Assembly (NCBI RefSeq): GCF_009882935.1 | Contig: NZ_WTVA01000004.1 | Coordinates: 1 to 64,000 of the forward strand | DNA length: 64,000 nt | Reading direction: 5' to 3' | DNA from: Sneathiella chungangensis | GTDB taxonomy: Bacteria; Pseudomonadota; Alphaproteobacteria; Sneathiellales; Sneathiellaceae | Shown: positions 55,934-64,000 of the stretch, piece after piece | Numbering within the stretch: position 1 is the stretch's first letter | Layout of the letters: each line of letters begins with the position of its first letter | Notes under the pieces: generated by a model | What the model saw: the letters and a program-made list of their open reading frames with translations, nothing else | Told to the model about the DNA's origin: nothing | The model's database searches: none | Made by a program: the position numbers and the translations under genes

Positions 55934-57021
55934 TGCTTTACAACCTTTTATTTCCCCTGGCCGAGGATTTTGCCCTCTTCAACCTGTTCCGGTACCTGAC
56001 CTTCCGGACGGGCGGCGCGGTCATTACCGCTCTCTTGATTGCCTTTATCTGCGGACCAAGCGTCATCCGCTGGCTCAAGAGCAAACAGCACCGCGGGCAG
56101 CCGATCCGCGACGACGGCCCGCAAACGCATATCGTTGCCAAACAGGGCACGCCGACGATGGGTGGCTTCCTGATCCTGCTTGCACTGGCGGTAAGCACCT
56201 TGCTTTGGGCGGATCTGACGAACAGCTATGTCTGGATCGTTCTCATTGTGACCCTTGGTTTCGGGGCAATCGGCTTTGCGGATGACTATCTCAAAGTCAG
56301 TCGGCACAACACCCGCGGTTTACCGGGAAAATTGAAATTGCTGCTCGAATTCCTGATTGCCGGCGCTGCGGGATATATCATCATGAAGAGCTCGCCTGTG
56401 GATATTTCCGGCGTGCTTACCATACCGTTCTTCAAGAATGCGATCATCAACCTGGGATGGTTCTATGTTCCCTTCGCCATCCTGGTGACCGTTGGCGCGG
56501 GCAACGCCGTCAACCTGACGGACGGTCTTGACGGTCTGGCTATCGTACCGGTCATGATTGCGGCCGCGTCCTTTGCGCTCATTGCCTATCTCGTGGGTAA
56601 CGCGGTGTTCTCGAATTATCTGCAAATCCAGTATGTTCCCGGATCGGGCGAGCTTACTGTATTCTGTGGCGCGTTGATTGGCGCGAGCCTGGGATTTCTC
56701 TGGTTCAATGCGCCGCCCGCCATGGTGTTCATGGGGGATACGGGTTCGCTGGCAATGGGGGGCGCGCTCGGTTCCGTCAGCCTCGTCGCCCGTCATGAAA
56801 TCGTGCTGGCCATTATCGGCGGCCTGTTCGTCCTGGAAACCGTGTCGGTGATCGTTCAGGTCGCGTCCTTCAAGATGACGGGAAAGCGGGTATTCCGCAT
56901 GGCGCCGCTGCATCATCATTTCGAACAAAAAGGCTGGGCGGAACCGACGATCGTGATCCGCTTCTGGATTATCGCCGTCATCCTTGCGCTGGTCGGCCTT
57001 GCATCGCTGAAATTGAGGTAA
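55933..57021 (+). CDS. mraY: phospho-MurNAc-pentapeptide transferase
   Basis: 362 residues with ten membrane helices. [33 protein letters not shown] and [14 protein letters not shown] carry the catalytic Asp and His regions, and [11 protein letters not shown] closes the domain. It makes lipid I. The ATG shares its first base with the murF stop (TGATG). Confidence 0.97.
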   Translation: MLYNLLFPLAEDFALFNLFRYLTFRTGGAVITALLIAFICGPSVIRWLKSKQHRGQPIRDDGPQTHIVAKQGTPTMGGFLILLALAVSTLLWADLTNSYVWIVLIVTLGFGAIGFADDYLKVSRHNTRGLPGKLKLLLEFLIAGAAGYIIMKSSPVDISGVLTIPFFKNAIINLGWFYVPFAILVTVGAGNAVNLTDGLDGLAIVPVMIAAASFALIAYLVGNAVFSNYLQIQYVPGSGELTVFCGALIGASLGFLWFNAPPAMVFMGDTGSLAMGGALGSVSLVARHEIVLAIIGGLFVLETVSVIVQVASFKMTGKRVFRMAPLHHHFEQKGWAEPTIVIRFWIIAVILALVGLASLKLR

Positions 57022-57025
57022 GGGG

Positions 57026-58414
57026 ATGATGCAGAGCCACGCATATCAGCATAAGAATATCGCGGTTTTCGGACTTGGCAAAAGCGGAATGGCGACGGCG
57101 CGCCAGCTGCATCTGGGTGCGGCGCACGTAGTTGTCTGGGATGACAGCGAGGCAAGACGTAAAGCGGCGGAGGATGCAGGATTGACCGTGCAGGACCTGA
57201 TCGGCAGCAATTGGCCCGAGGCCGAAGCCCTCATTCTCAGCCCGGGTGTGCCGCTGACCCATCCGTTGCCGCATCCGGTGGTGGATCTAGCAAAGAAGGC
57301 GGGCGCGGCCGTTATTGGCGATGTAGAGGTGTTCCTCAACGAAAAAGAAGCAGGCCTTCTGATCGGGGTGACGGGCACAAACGGAAAGTCGACAACCTCC
57401 GCCCTGATCCACCATCTCTTGAAATCGGCGGGAAAGCCCACGGCGCTTGGTGGGAATATCGGTACACCGGTTATGGATCTCCCTGAATTGCCGGAGGACG
57501 GAACCTATGTGCTCGAGCTTTCTTCCTATCAGCTCGACCTGACGCCGTCCTGGCGCGCGGATGTCGCAATACTCCTCAACATCACGCCGGACCATCTTGA
57601 CCGGCACGGTGACATGCAGGGGTATGCTGCTGTAAAGAAGCGCATTTTCCAGCATCAGATCGAAAGCGGTGTTGCGATTATCAATATCGACGATCCACTT
57701 TGCGAACATATTGCATCCTGCCTCGCCATTCATGGCGACGGCAAGCTGGTTCCCATCTCGACCGAGTCTCCGGTTGCTGGGGGCGTGAGCGTTATTGACG
57801 GCCGTCTGGAGGACCAGACGGTAAGCGATCAATCTTGGACGATGGATATTTCAACGATTGGTTCTCTGCGCGGCCGTCATAACTGGCAGAATGCGGCCGC
57901 CGCCGTCGCCGCCGCAAGAAGCGTCAGCTTGACGCCTGCGGAAATACGCGAAGGGTTGCAATCCTTCGGCGGCCTTGCCCACCGGATGGAGGAGGTCGGG
58001 CGAATCGGAAAGATCCTGTTCATAAATGATTCCAAGGCAACGAACGCGGAAGCGGCCGAAAAGGCGCTGGTAAGTTTCAAGAATATCTTCTGGATCGCCG
58101 GCGGACGGGAGAAGGCGGGCGGTATCACGTCGCTTGAACCGCATTTCAATCGCATCCGCGAGGCCTTTCTGATCGGCGAGGCCGCGGATCATTTCGCGAA
58201 TACGCTCGAGGGGAAAGTGTCATACCGGAAATGCCGCGATTTGAATGAGGCTGTGCACACAGCGGCGGACGCCGCCGGAAAGGCCATGGGCGAGCTCGCC
58301 GTTGTCCTGTTGTCACCCGCCGCCGCGAGTTTTGATCAGTTTACGAGTTTTGAAGCCCGTGGCGATGCCTTTCGCGACGCCGTCGCACGATTGGTCGGGG
58401 AGGAAATAACATGA
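57026..58414 (+). CDS. murD: UDP-MurNAc-alanine-D-glutamate ligase
   Basis: 462 residues. FGLGKSGMATARQL, ATP loop GVTGTNGKSTTSALI, ELSSYQLDL, NITPDHLDRH and HRMEEVGRIGKILFINDSKATN are all MurD hallmarks (the last ones run across about residues 315-338). It adds D-Glu to UDP-MurNAc-L-Ala. It begins 4 bases after mraY; tandem ATG codons are present. Confidence 0.96.
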   Translation: MMQSHAYQHKNIAVFGLGKSGMATARQLHLGAAHVVVWDDSEARRKAAEDAGLTVQDLIGSNWPEAEALILSPGVPLTHPLPHPVVDLAKKAGAAVIGDVEVFLNEKEAGLLIGVTGTNGKSTTSALIHHLLKSAGKPTALGGNIGTPVMDLPELPEDGTYVLELSSYQLDLTPSWRADVAILLNITPDHLDRHGDMQGYAAVKKRIFQHQIESGVAIINIDDPLCEHIASCLAIHGDGKLVPISTESPVAGGVSVIDGRLEDQTVSDQSWTMDISTIGSLRGRHNWQNAAAAVAAARSVSLTPAEIREGLQSFGGLAHRMEEVGRIGKILFINDSKATNAEAAEKALVSFKNIFWIAGGREKAGGITSLEPHFNRIREAFLIGEAADHFANTLEGKVSYRKCRDLNEAVHTAADAAGKAMGELAVVLLSPAAASFDQFTSFEARGDAFRDAVARLVGEEIT

Positions 58415-59535
58415 CCACCTTTACCCGTCTCGATCGGTCGGTTGTCGGCAGCTGGTGGTGGACCGTGGATCGCTGGACGCTGGTCGCCGTCGGCGTGCTG
58501 GTGCTGATGGGCGGCGTAATGGTGCTCGCCGCCAGCCCGGCCATTGCCGCCCGTCTTAATCTCGATAGTTTTCATTTTGTCCGTCGTCAGTTCATGTACC
58601 TGCCGATGGCGGTGATCATGATTTTTGCGATTTCGCTGCTTTCGCCACTTTGGGTCCGCAGGCTGGCGGTCGTCAGTTTCGGATTTTTCTCGCTCCTGAC
58701 GATCGCGACACTCTTGGTCGGGCCTGAGGTCAAGGGCGCGCACCGCTGGCTGCAGTTCGGCAGCTTTACCTTGCAACCGACCGAGTTTTTGAAGCCGTCG
58801 TTTGCTGTGGTCGCCGCCTGGATGTTCGCGGAGCAGCGCCGCAGCGATGAAATTCCCGGCAATCTGATCTCGATCGCCCTCTTTGCATTTGTCATTACCC
58901 TGTTGCTCCTGCAGCCGGATGTCGGGATGACGCTGGTCGTTTGCGCCGTCTGGTTCGCGCAGTTTTTCCTCGCCGGCCTGCCGATTATCTGGGTCGTCAT
59001 GTTCGTCGTCGTGGGCATTGTGAGCGCGGCGGCCGCCTATAGCCTGTTTCCCCATGTCGCAAGCCGCGTCGATCGTTTTATGGATCCGTCGGGTGGCGGC
59101 AACTACCAGATTGAACGCGCGATGGAGGCTTTCCAGACCGGCGGATTCTTTGGTGTCGGTCCAGGCGATGGCTCCGTGAAGCGCCAGTTGCCGGACGCGC
59201 ATACAGATTTCATTTTCGCGGTGCTGGGAGAGGAATTCGGCGTTGTCGTCTGCCTTATCGTCGTCGCGCTGTTCGCCTTTATCGTCCTGAGGGGGTTCAG
59301 TCGCCTGCTGGAAGAGAAGAATTTCTTCGTCGTTCTTGCAGCGGCGGGGCTGCTTACCCAGTTCGGGTTGCAAGCTGTCATCAATATTGGTGTCAATCTC
59401 CGGCTTATGCCCACAAAGGGCATGACGCTGCCCTTTATCTCCTACGGCGGTTCCTCCATGTTCGCGCTGGCATTGCTCATGGGTATGCTGCTCGCGCTCA
59501 GCCGCCGCCGGGCCGGGACGGGGGAGCTTAAATGA
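58411..59535 (+). CDS. ftsW: peptidoglycan glycosyltransferase FtsW
   Basis: 374 residues of the SEDS family with about ten membrane helices. RWLQFGSFTLQPTEFLKPS, ALLLMGMLLALS-like end and SYGGSSMFALALL are conserved, with LPDAHTDFIFAVLGEEFG before. It polymerises septal glycan with FtsI. Overlaps murD by 4 bases (ATGA). Confidence 0.95.
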   Translation: MTTFTRLDRSVVGSWWWTVDRWTLVAVGVLVLMGGVMVLAASPAIAARLNLDSFHFVRRQFMYLPMAVIMIFAISLLSPLWVRRLAVVSFGFFSLLTIATLLVGPEVKGAHRWLQFGSFTLQPTEFLKPSFAVVAAWMFAEQRRSDEIPGNLISIALFAFVITLLLLQPDVGMTLVVCAVWFAQFFLAGLPIIWVVMFVVVGIVSAAAAYSLFPHVASRVDRFMDPSGGGNYQIERAMEAFQTGGFFGVGPGDGSVKRQLPDAHTDFIFAVLGEEFGVVVCLIVVALFAFIVLRGFSRLLEEKNFFVVLAAAGLLTQFGLQAVINIGVNLRLMPTKGMTLPFISYGGSSMFALALLMGMLLALSRRRAGTGELK

Positions 59536-60671
59536 ACGCCGGGAAAAGACCGATAGTACTGGCAAGTGGCGGCACGGGCGGACATATATTCCCGGCCCGC
59601 GCACTCGCCGAGGAACTGACGGCGCGCGGATTCGCGGTGACGCTGATTACCGACATGCGCGGTGAAAAATATGATGATCTGTTTCCGGGCGTGGCAATTC
59701 TTCAGGTGAAATCCGGCTCGCCGTCCGTCGGCGGCCTTGTTGGTAAGATCAAGGCGGTGGGCGCGCTGCTGGTTGGTTTTCTGCAATCGAGAAAGATCCT
59801 TCGCCGTATCAAGCCCGTCGCCGTTGTCGGTTTTGGCGGCTATCCTTCGATGCCGCCCGCCGCGGCCGCCGCAAGTCTCGGCATTCCCTTGCTGCTCCAT
59901 GAGCAGAACGCAGTGCTCGGGCGTGTCAACAAGCTACTCGCGGGTTATGCGCGGATAATCGCGACGTCCTTTGACAATACGGAAAGTCCCGATGATGAAA
60001 TCGCGGGCAAGATGGTCTATACTGGAAATCCGGTGCGTCGCGCGATCCTGCCTCTCTTCGGCAAGGGATATCGGAGCCCCGCACCCGATGGTCCGATCAA
60101 TCTTCTGGTGCTGGGCGGAAGTCAGGGAGCGACAATCCTTTCCGAAGTGGTTCCGGCTGCGTTGATCGCGCTTCCTGATGACCTGAAGTCGCGCCTGCAT
60201 GTTACCCAGCAATGCCGCGCCGAGGATCTGGAGACGGTGCGTGCGCGTTATCAGGAAAACGGGATCGATGCGACCCTTGCCCGGTTTTTTGATAATATTC
60301 CGGAATTACTGGAAAATTGCCATCTCGCAATTACCCGCTCCGGGGCGTCGACCCTGTCGGAACTAACAGTCGCCGGACGGCCCTCGCTTCTCGTCCCCTA
60401 CAAGCATGCGATGGATGACCACCAGCGCAAGAACGGTGAAAACGCCGTGGCGCGGGGGGCGGCACGTCTTGTCCTACAGGATAACTTTACGGTTGAGGAA
60501 GTCAGTCGCCAGCTTTCAGATCTCCTGCGTCATCCCGATCTGTTGTCGGTGATGGCGAACGCGGCGACGAGCCTTGGCGAAATCCACGCTGCCGAAAAGC
60601 TTGCCGATCTTGTGGAACGTTTTAAACCCGCGAACAACGACGCCAGGAAATCCGGAAAGGCTGCTGCATGA
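59532..60671 (+). CDS. murG: UDP-GlcNAc-lipid I GlcNAc transferase
   Basis: 379 residues, a GT-B glycosyltransferase. [19 protein letters not shown] is the N-terminal loop, [32 protein letters not shown] and [12 protein letters not shown] are MurG signatures. It converts lipid I to lipid II at the inner face of the membrane. Overlaps ftsW by 4 bases. Confidence 0.96.
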   Translation: MNAGKRPIVLASGGTGGHIFPARALAEELTARGFAVTLITDMRGEKYDDLFPGVAILQVKSGSPSVGGLVGKIKAVGALLVGFLQSRKILRRIKPVAVVGFGGYPSMPPAAAAASLGIPLLLHEQNAVLGRVNKLLAGYARIIATSFDNTESPDDEIAGKMVYTGNPVRRAILPLFGKGYRSPAPDGPINLLVLGGSQGATILSEVVPAALIALPDDLKSRLHVTQQCRAEDLETVRARYQENGIDATLARFFDNIPELLENCHLAITRSGASTLSELTVAGRPSLLVPYKHAMDDHQRKNGENAVARGAARLVLQDNFTVEEVSRQLSDLLRHPDLLSVMANAATSLGEIHAAEKLADLVERFKPANNDARKSGKAAA

Positions 60672-62092
60672 GAACGCTTCCTCTAGATATGGGCCTTGTT
60701 CATTTCGTCGGGATCGGCGGGATCGGGATGAGCGGTATTGCCGAAGTCATGCACACGCTCGGTTATCAGGTGCAGGGCTCCGACCTCTCCGCCAACGCGA
60801 ATGTGGAGCGGCTTCGCGGCCTCGGCATTACCGTGTATGTCGGCCATGACGCCAAAAATCTCGGTGAGGCACGGGTCGTGGTGATTTCGTCGGCGGTGAA
60901 GCCTGATAATCCGGAAGTGCGCGAAGCCCGTAAACATCTGATACCTGTTGTCCGCCGCGCCGAAATGCTGGCGGAGTTGATGCGCCTCAGATGGGCGATT
61001 GCTGTTGGCGGCACCCATGGCAAGACCACAACCACGTCCCTGCTCGCCAGCCTGTTGGATGCCGCCGGAATGGAGCCGACCGTGATCAACGGCGGTATAA
61101 TCAACGCCTATGGCACGAACGCGCGGCTCGGTAAAGGCGACTGGATGGTCGTGGAAGCCGATGAATCCGACGGTAGTTTCACTAAACTGCCGGCCACAAT
61201 TGCGGTCGTCACCAATATCGATCCCGAGCATCTTGATTTTTATGGCGACTTCGATGGCGTCCGTGACGCGTTTCAGACCTTCGTTCAGAATATCCCATTC
61301 TACGGTTTCGCCGCTGTCTGCATCGATCATCCGGAAGTCCAGGCCCTGATCGGACGGATTTCGGACCGCCGGTTGGTTTCCTATGGCCGATCGCCGCAGG
61401 CCGATTACCGGGCGACAAATATTCGCTTCGAGGACGGGCATGCGCATTTTGATGTGGAGATCAGCGATCGCGTTGACGGGGACATCCGTCGGATGAAGGG
61501 CTTCGAGCTGCCGATGCCGGGGACCCACAATGTACTCAATTCCCTCGCCGCCATCGCCGTCGGAACGGAAATGGGATTTGCCGAAGCGGACATCAAAAAG
61601 GGCCTCCGCAATTTCGGGGGGGTCAAACGTCGCTTCACCAAGACCGGTGAGGTTGGCGGTGTAACTGTTATTGACGATTACGGCCATCATCCGGTGGAAA
61701 TCGCATCGGTTCTGTCCGCGGCGCGTCAGGCTTATGACAAGAAAATCATTGCCGTCGTGCAGCCGCATCGCTATTCGCGCCTTCACGATTTATTCGAGGA
61801 ATTCTGCACCTGCTTCAACGATGCGGACATTGTCATTGTTGCCGAGATCTATTCGGCAGGGGAGGCGCCAATTCCAGGCGTCGACAAGGACCATTTCGTT
61901 GAGGGGCTTCGCGCGCGCGGGCACCGCCATGTGCTGTCACTGGAAGGACCGGACGCTTTGGCACCGCTGATTCTGGAAAATGCGAGCCCGGGCGATGTTG
62001 TGGTCTGCCTTGGCGCCGGATCGATCTCCAACTGGGCGAATGCGCTACCGGTGGAGCTTGAAAAGCTGGCGACGGGGAAAAAGGCGGGATGA
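60668..62092 (+). CDS. murC: UDP-MurNAc-L-alanine ligase
   Basis: 474 residues. [19 protein letters not shown] loop [34 protein letters not shown] and [12 protein letters not shown] are typical. It adds the first L-Ala. Overlaps murG by 4 bases. Confidence 0.97.
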   Translation: MRTLPLDMGLVHFVGIGGIGMSGIAEVMHTLGYQVQGSDLSANANVERLRGLGITVYVGHDAKNLGEARVVVISSAVKPDNPEVREARKHLIPVVRRAEMLAELMRLRWAIAVGGTHGKTTTTSLLASLLDAAGMEPTVINGGIINAYGTNARLGKGDWMVVEADESDGSFTKLPATIAVVTNIDPEHLDFYGDFDGVRDAFQTFVQNIPFYGFAAVCIDHPEVQALIGRISDRRLVSYGRSPQADYRATNIRFEDGHAHFDVEISDRVDGDIRRMKGFELPMPGTHNVLNSLAAIAVGTEMGFAEADIKKGLRNFGGVKRRFTKTGEVGGVTVIDDYGHHPVEIASVLSAARQAYDKKIIAVVQPHRYSRLHDLFEEFCTCFNDADIVIVAEIYSAGEAPIPGVDKDHFVEGLRARGHRHVLSLEGPDALAPLILENASPGDVVVCLGAGSISNWANALPVELEKLATGKKAG

Positions 62093-63051
62093 TTGAGATG
62101 AGCGCAATGAAATCCACACTCCCGACAACGGAAAACCTGATGGACCGGATGCCGCCAGTGCGCGGACGGCTCCGTCAAAATGCGGAACTTGGTAAGGTGA
62201 CATGGTTCCAGGTGGGCGGCCCGGCGGATATTCTGTTCAAGCCGGAGGATGAGGGTGATCTCGCAGATTTCCTCAAAAACCTGCCCGCCGATATACCGGT
62301 TTATATGATCGGCGTGGGCTCGAACCTTCTGGTCCGTGACGGGGGCGTGCGCGGCGTCGTTATCCGGTTGGGTCGGCATTTTGCCAAAATGAATACGGAC
62401 GATGACAAGCTGATTGTCGGCGCCGGTGCGCTCGACGCCCATGTCGCACGCTTTGCCGCGGATGCCGGGCTTGAGGGCGCGGAGTTCCTGAGCGGCATCC
62501 CCGGCGGAATTGGCGGCGCGTTGCGGATGAATGCCGGTGCCTACGGTGCGGATGTCTCGGATATCTTCCTCTCCGCTATTGCCTATGACCGCGCCGGAAA
62601 CCGCCATGAACTGTCGCTAAAGGACATGGGGTTTTCCTATCGCCATACGGATATTCCCAAGGACTGGATTTTCACGCAGGCGACCTTCCGCCTTTCCTTC
62701 GGCGACCGGCAGGAAATTCTCGACCGCATGGCGGATATTTCACGCAACCGGGAGGAAAGCCAGCCGGTGCGGAGCCGGACGGGAGGCTCCACATTCGCAA
62801 ATCCATCCGGCAAAAAAGCATGGGAGTTAATTGACGATGTCGGCGGCCGCGGTTTGACCATAGGCGATGCCATGGTGTCCGACAAGCATTGCAATTTCCT
62901 GATCAACAAAGGCACCGCCCGGGCGGCCGATCTGGAGACGCTGGGGGAAGAACTTCGTCGCCGTGTCTTCGCCAAACATGACACCCTGCTCCGTTGGGAA
63001 ATTGTCCGTCTTGGCGAACCCGCAGAGAAAACGCAAGGAAACAGGCCATGA
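62089..63051 (+). CDS. murB: UDP-N-acetylenolpyruvoylglucosamine reductase
   Basis: 320 residues. FAD-binding [53 protein letters not shown], and the active-site Ser in [20 protein letters not shown]. It reduces the enolpyruvyl group to lactyl. ATG at 62089 overlaps the murC stop as ATGA. Confidence 0.96.
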   Translation: MIEMSAMKSTLPTTENLMDRMPPVRGRLRQNAELGKVTWFQVGGPADILFKPEDEGDLADFLKNLPADIPVYMIGVGSNLLVRDGGVRGVVIRLGRHFAKMNTDDDKLIVGAGALDAHVARFAADAGLEGAEFLSGIPGGIGGALRMNAGAYGADVSDIFLSAIAYDRAGNRHELSLKDMGFSYRHTDIPKDWIFTQATFRLSFGDRQEILDRMADISRNREESQPVRSRTGGSTFANPSGKKAWELIDDVGGRGLTIGDAMVSDKHCNFLINKGTARAADLETLGEELRRRVFAKHDTLLRWEIVRLGEPAEKTQGNRP

Positions 63052-63956
63052 AACATGTCGCCGTTTTGATGGGCGGCTGGTCCGCCGAGCGGGAAGTGTC
63101 GATGAACAGCGGCCTCGCCTGCAGCGAGGCCCTGAAGAAGTGCGGCTATCAGGTCACGCCGGTCGATGTCGGGCGCAACATTGCCCAGACGCTTGGCGAA
63201 CTCAAACCCGATGTGTGCTTCAATGCGCTGCATGGCCGCTATGGGGAAGATGGCTATATTCAGGGCATGCTGGAAATCATGGGAATTCCCTATACCCATT
63301 CCGGCGTGCTTGCCTCGGCGCTCGCCATGGACAAGCCGGTTGCGAAGACATTGTTTGCCGAGGCGGGAATACCGGTCGCGGAAGGCCGGATCTTCACCCA
63401 TCAGGAAGTAAAGCAAGGCGCGAGCTATCCGAAACCCTTCGTAGTCAAGCCGCTGAACGAAGGCTCCAGTGTCGGTGTCACGATCATTCTGGAAGGCGAG
63501 AATATTGCGCTTCAGGATCTGCCCTGGACCTTTGGCGAAAAGGTGCTGATCGAGACATTCGTTCCGGGCCGGGAAATCCAGGTCGCGGTGATGGGGGATG
63601 AAGCGCTCGGCGCCGTTGAAATCCGTCCGCTTGGACGCTTTTATGACTACGAAGCGAAATATACGGCGGGCAAGGCTGAACATCTGATGCCGGCCCCGCT
63701 TGATCCGGACGAGTACGAGGAAGCGCTTCGTCTCGCCCTGCTGGCGCATCAGACCCTCGGGTGCCGTGGCGTCAGCCGGAGCGATCTTCGCTTTGACGAT
63801 ACCGGGGAGGGGCCTGGTAAATTCTATATGTTGGAAACCAATACTCAGCCCGGCATGACATCGCTCAGCCTTGTGCCGGAAATCGCCGGCCATACCGGCA
63901 TTTCCTTTGAAGAGCTTGTCCGCTGGATTGTGGAGGATGCATCATGCGACCGATAA
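63048..63956 (+). CDS. ddl: D-alanine-D-alanine ligase
   Basis: 302 residues with an ATP-grasp fold. VLMGGWSAEREVSMNSG, LHGRYGEDGYIQGMLE, YTHSGVLASALAMDK, PLNEGSSVGV and ETNTQPGMT are DdlB signatures. It makes the D-Ala-D-Ala dipeptide used by MurF. The ATG at 63048 overlaps the murB stop; a longer open frame upstream lies inside murB. Confidence 0.96.
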   Translation: MKHVAVLMGGWSAEREVSMNSGLACSEALKKCGYQVTPVDVGRNIAQTLGELKPDVCFNALHGRYGEDGYIQGMLEIMGIPYTHSGVLASALAMDKPVAKTLFAEAGIPVAEGRIFTHQEVKQGASYPKPFVVKPLNEGSSVGVTIILEGENIALQDLPWTFGEKVLIETFVPGREIQVAVMGDEALGAVEIRPLGRFYDYEAKYTAGKAEHLMPAPLDPDEYEEALRLALLAHQTLGCRGVSRSDLRFDDTGEGPGKFYMLETNTQPGMTSLSLVPEIAGHTGISFEELVRWIVEDASCDR

Positions 63957-64000
63957 CCATAGACAAGGATGACCGCGTAGTTCCCGCGCCGCGTCCACGG
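63944..64000 (+). CDS. ftsQ: cell division protein FtsQ, N-terminal fragment
   Basis: An ATG with GGAGG about 8 bases upstream opens inside the end of ddl and runs to the window edge (19 codons, MRPITIDKDDRVVPAP...). The ddl-ftsQ order of this cluster and the short polar N-terminus fit FtsQ. Too little is present to identify it by sequence alone. Incomplete at the 3' side. Confidence 0.6.
   Translation, partial: MRPITIDKDDRVVPAPRPR

Noticed and set aside
58336-59604. 422-codon minus-strand frame opposite ftsW
   Set aside because: Very His/Gln/Arg/Asp-rich, the expected mirror of a membrane protein gene; no start signal.

Overview
The window reads as a contiguous stretch of an alphaproteobacterial chromosome. 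Several features point that way: a FixNOQP-GHIS type cbb3 oxidase cluster (ccoNOQP-ccoGHIS) beside an fnr-hemN operon, a large dcw cell-wall/division cluster in the order mraZ-rsmH-ftsL-ftsI-murE-murF-mraY-murD-ftsW-murG-murC-murB-ddl-ftsQ, a type A RNase P RNA, an Irr/Fur-like box before a catalase, and a deoxyhypusine-synthase-like polyamine gene. The genus cannot be fixed from the sequence alone. There is no sign of phage, IS elements, CRISPR arrays or a composition break; the genes look intact, tightly packed and native.

Layout. 1-5 kb: initiator tRNA, an RND efflux pump with its adaptor, and a divergent TetR regulator with a candidate operator between them. 5-8 kb: a DUF1194 protein and an ArsR-SRPBCC-DUF899-small membrane protein operon with two copies of a likely ArsR operator. 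8-11.4 kb: catalase, FAD monooxygenase, MAPEG protein. 11.5-17 kb: an orphan PAS histidine kinase, then a three-gene polyamine operon (decarboxylase, deoxyhypusine-synthase-like enzyme, agmatinase-like ureohydrolase). 17-21 kb: DsbA-fold isomerase, UppP, DUF3108 protein, membrane adenylate/guanylate cyclase. 21-27 kb: a TRAP transporter divergent from an alcohol dehydrogenase and an enolase-superfamily dehydratase, probably for an acidic sugar or similar carboxylate. 27-34 kb: metallo-hydrolase, HerA-like ATPase, LysR regulator divergent from two tandem AidB-like acyl-CoA dehydrogenases.

34-44 kb is a low-oxygen respiration module. An FNR-type [4Fe-4S] regulator is co-transcribed with hemN. 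A perfect FNR box sits at the right distance from a -10 element in front of ccoN, followed by the structural genes ccoNOQP and the assembly genes ccoGHIS. A 26-codon open frame with a strong ribosome-binding site lies between that promoter and ccoN and ends in the ccoN start codon, which suggests a translationally coupled leader.

44-49 kb holds a DjlA-like co-chaperone, a DMT exporter, a peptidoglycan amidase, rnpB and a Kef-type antiporter. From 49.2 kb to the end lies the dcw cluster, led by a 10-bp-spaced array that matches MraZ boxes. Nearly every gene there overlaps or abuts the next one. The last gene (ftsQ) is cut by the window edge.

The points most worth following up are the polyamine operon, the ccoN leader frame, the twin AidB-like dehydrogenases, the inverted MraZ array, and the operator-like palindromes at katA, the arsR-like gene and fnr.
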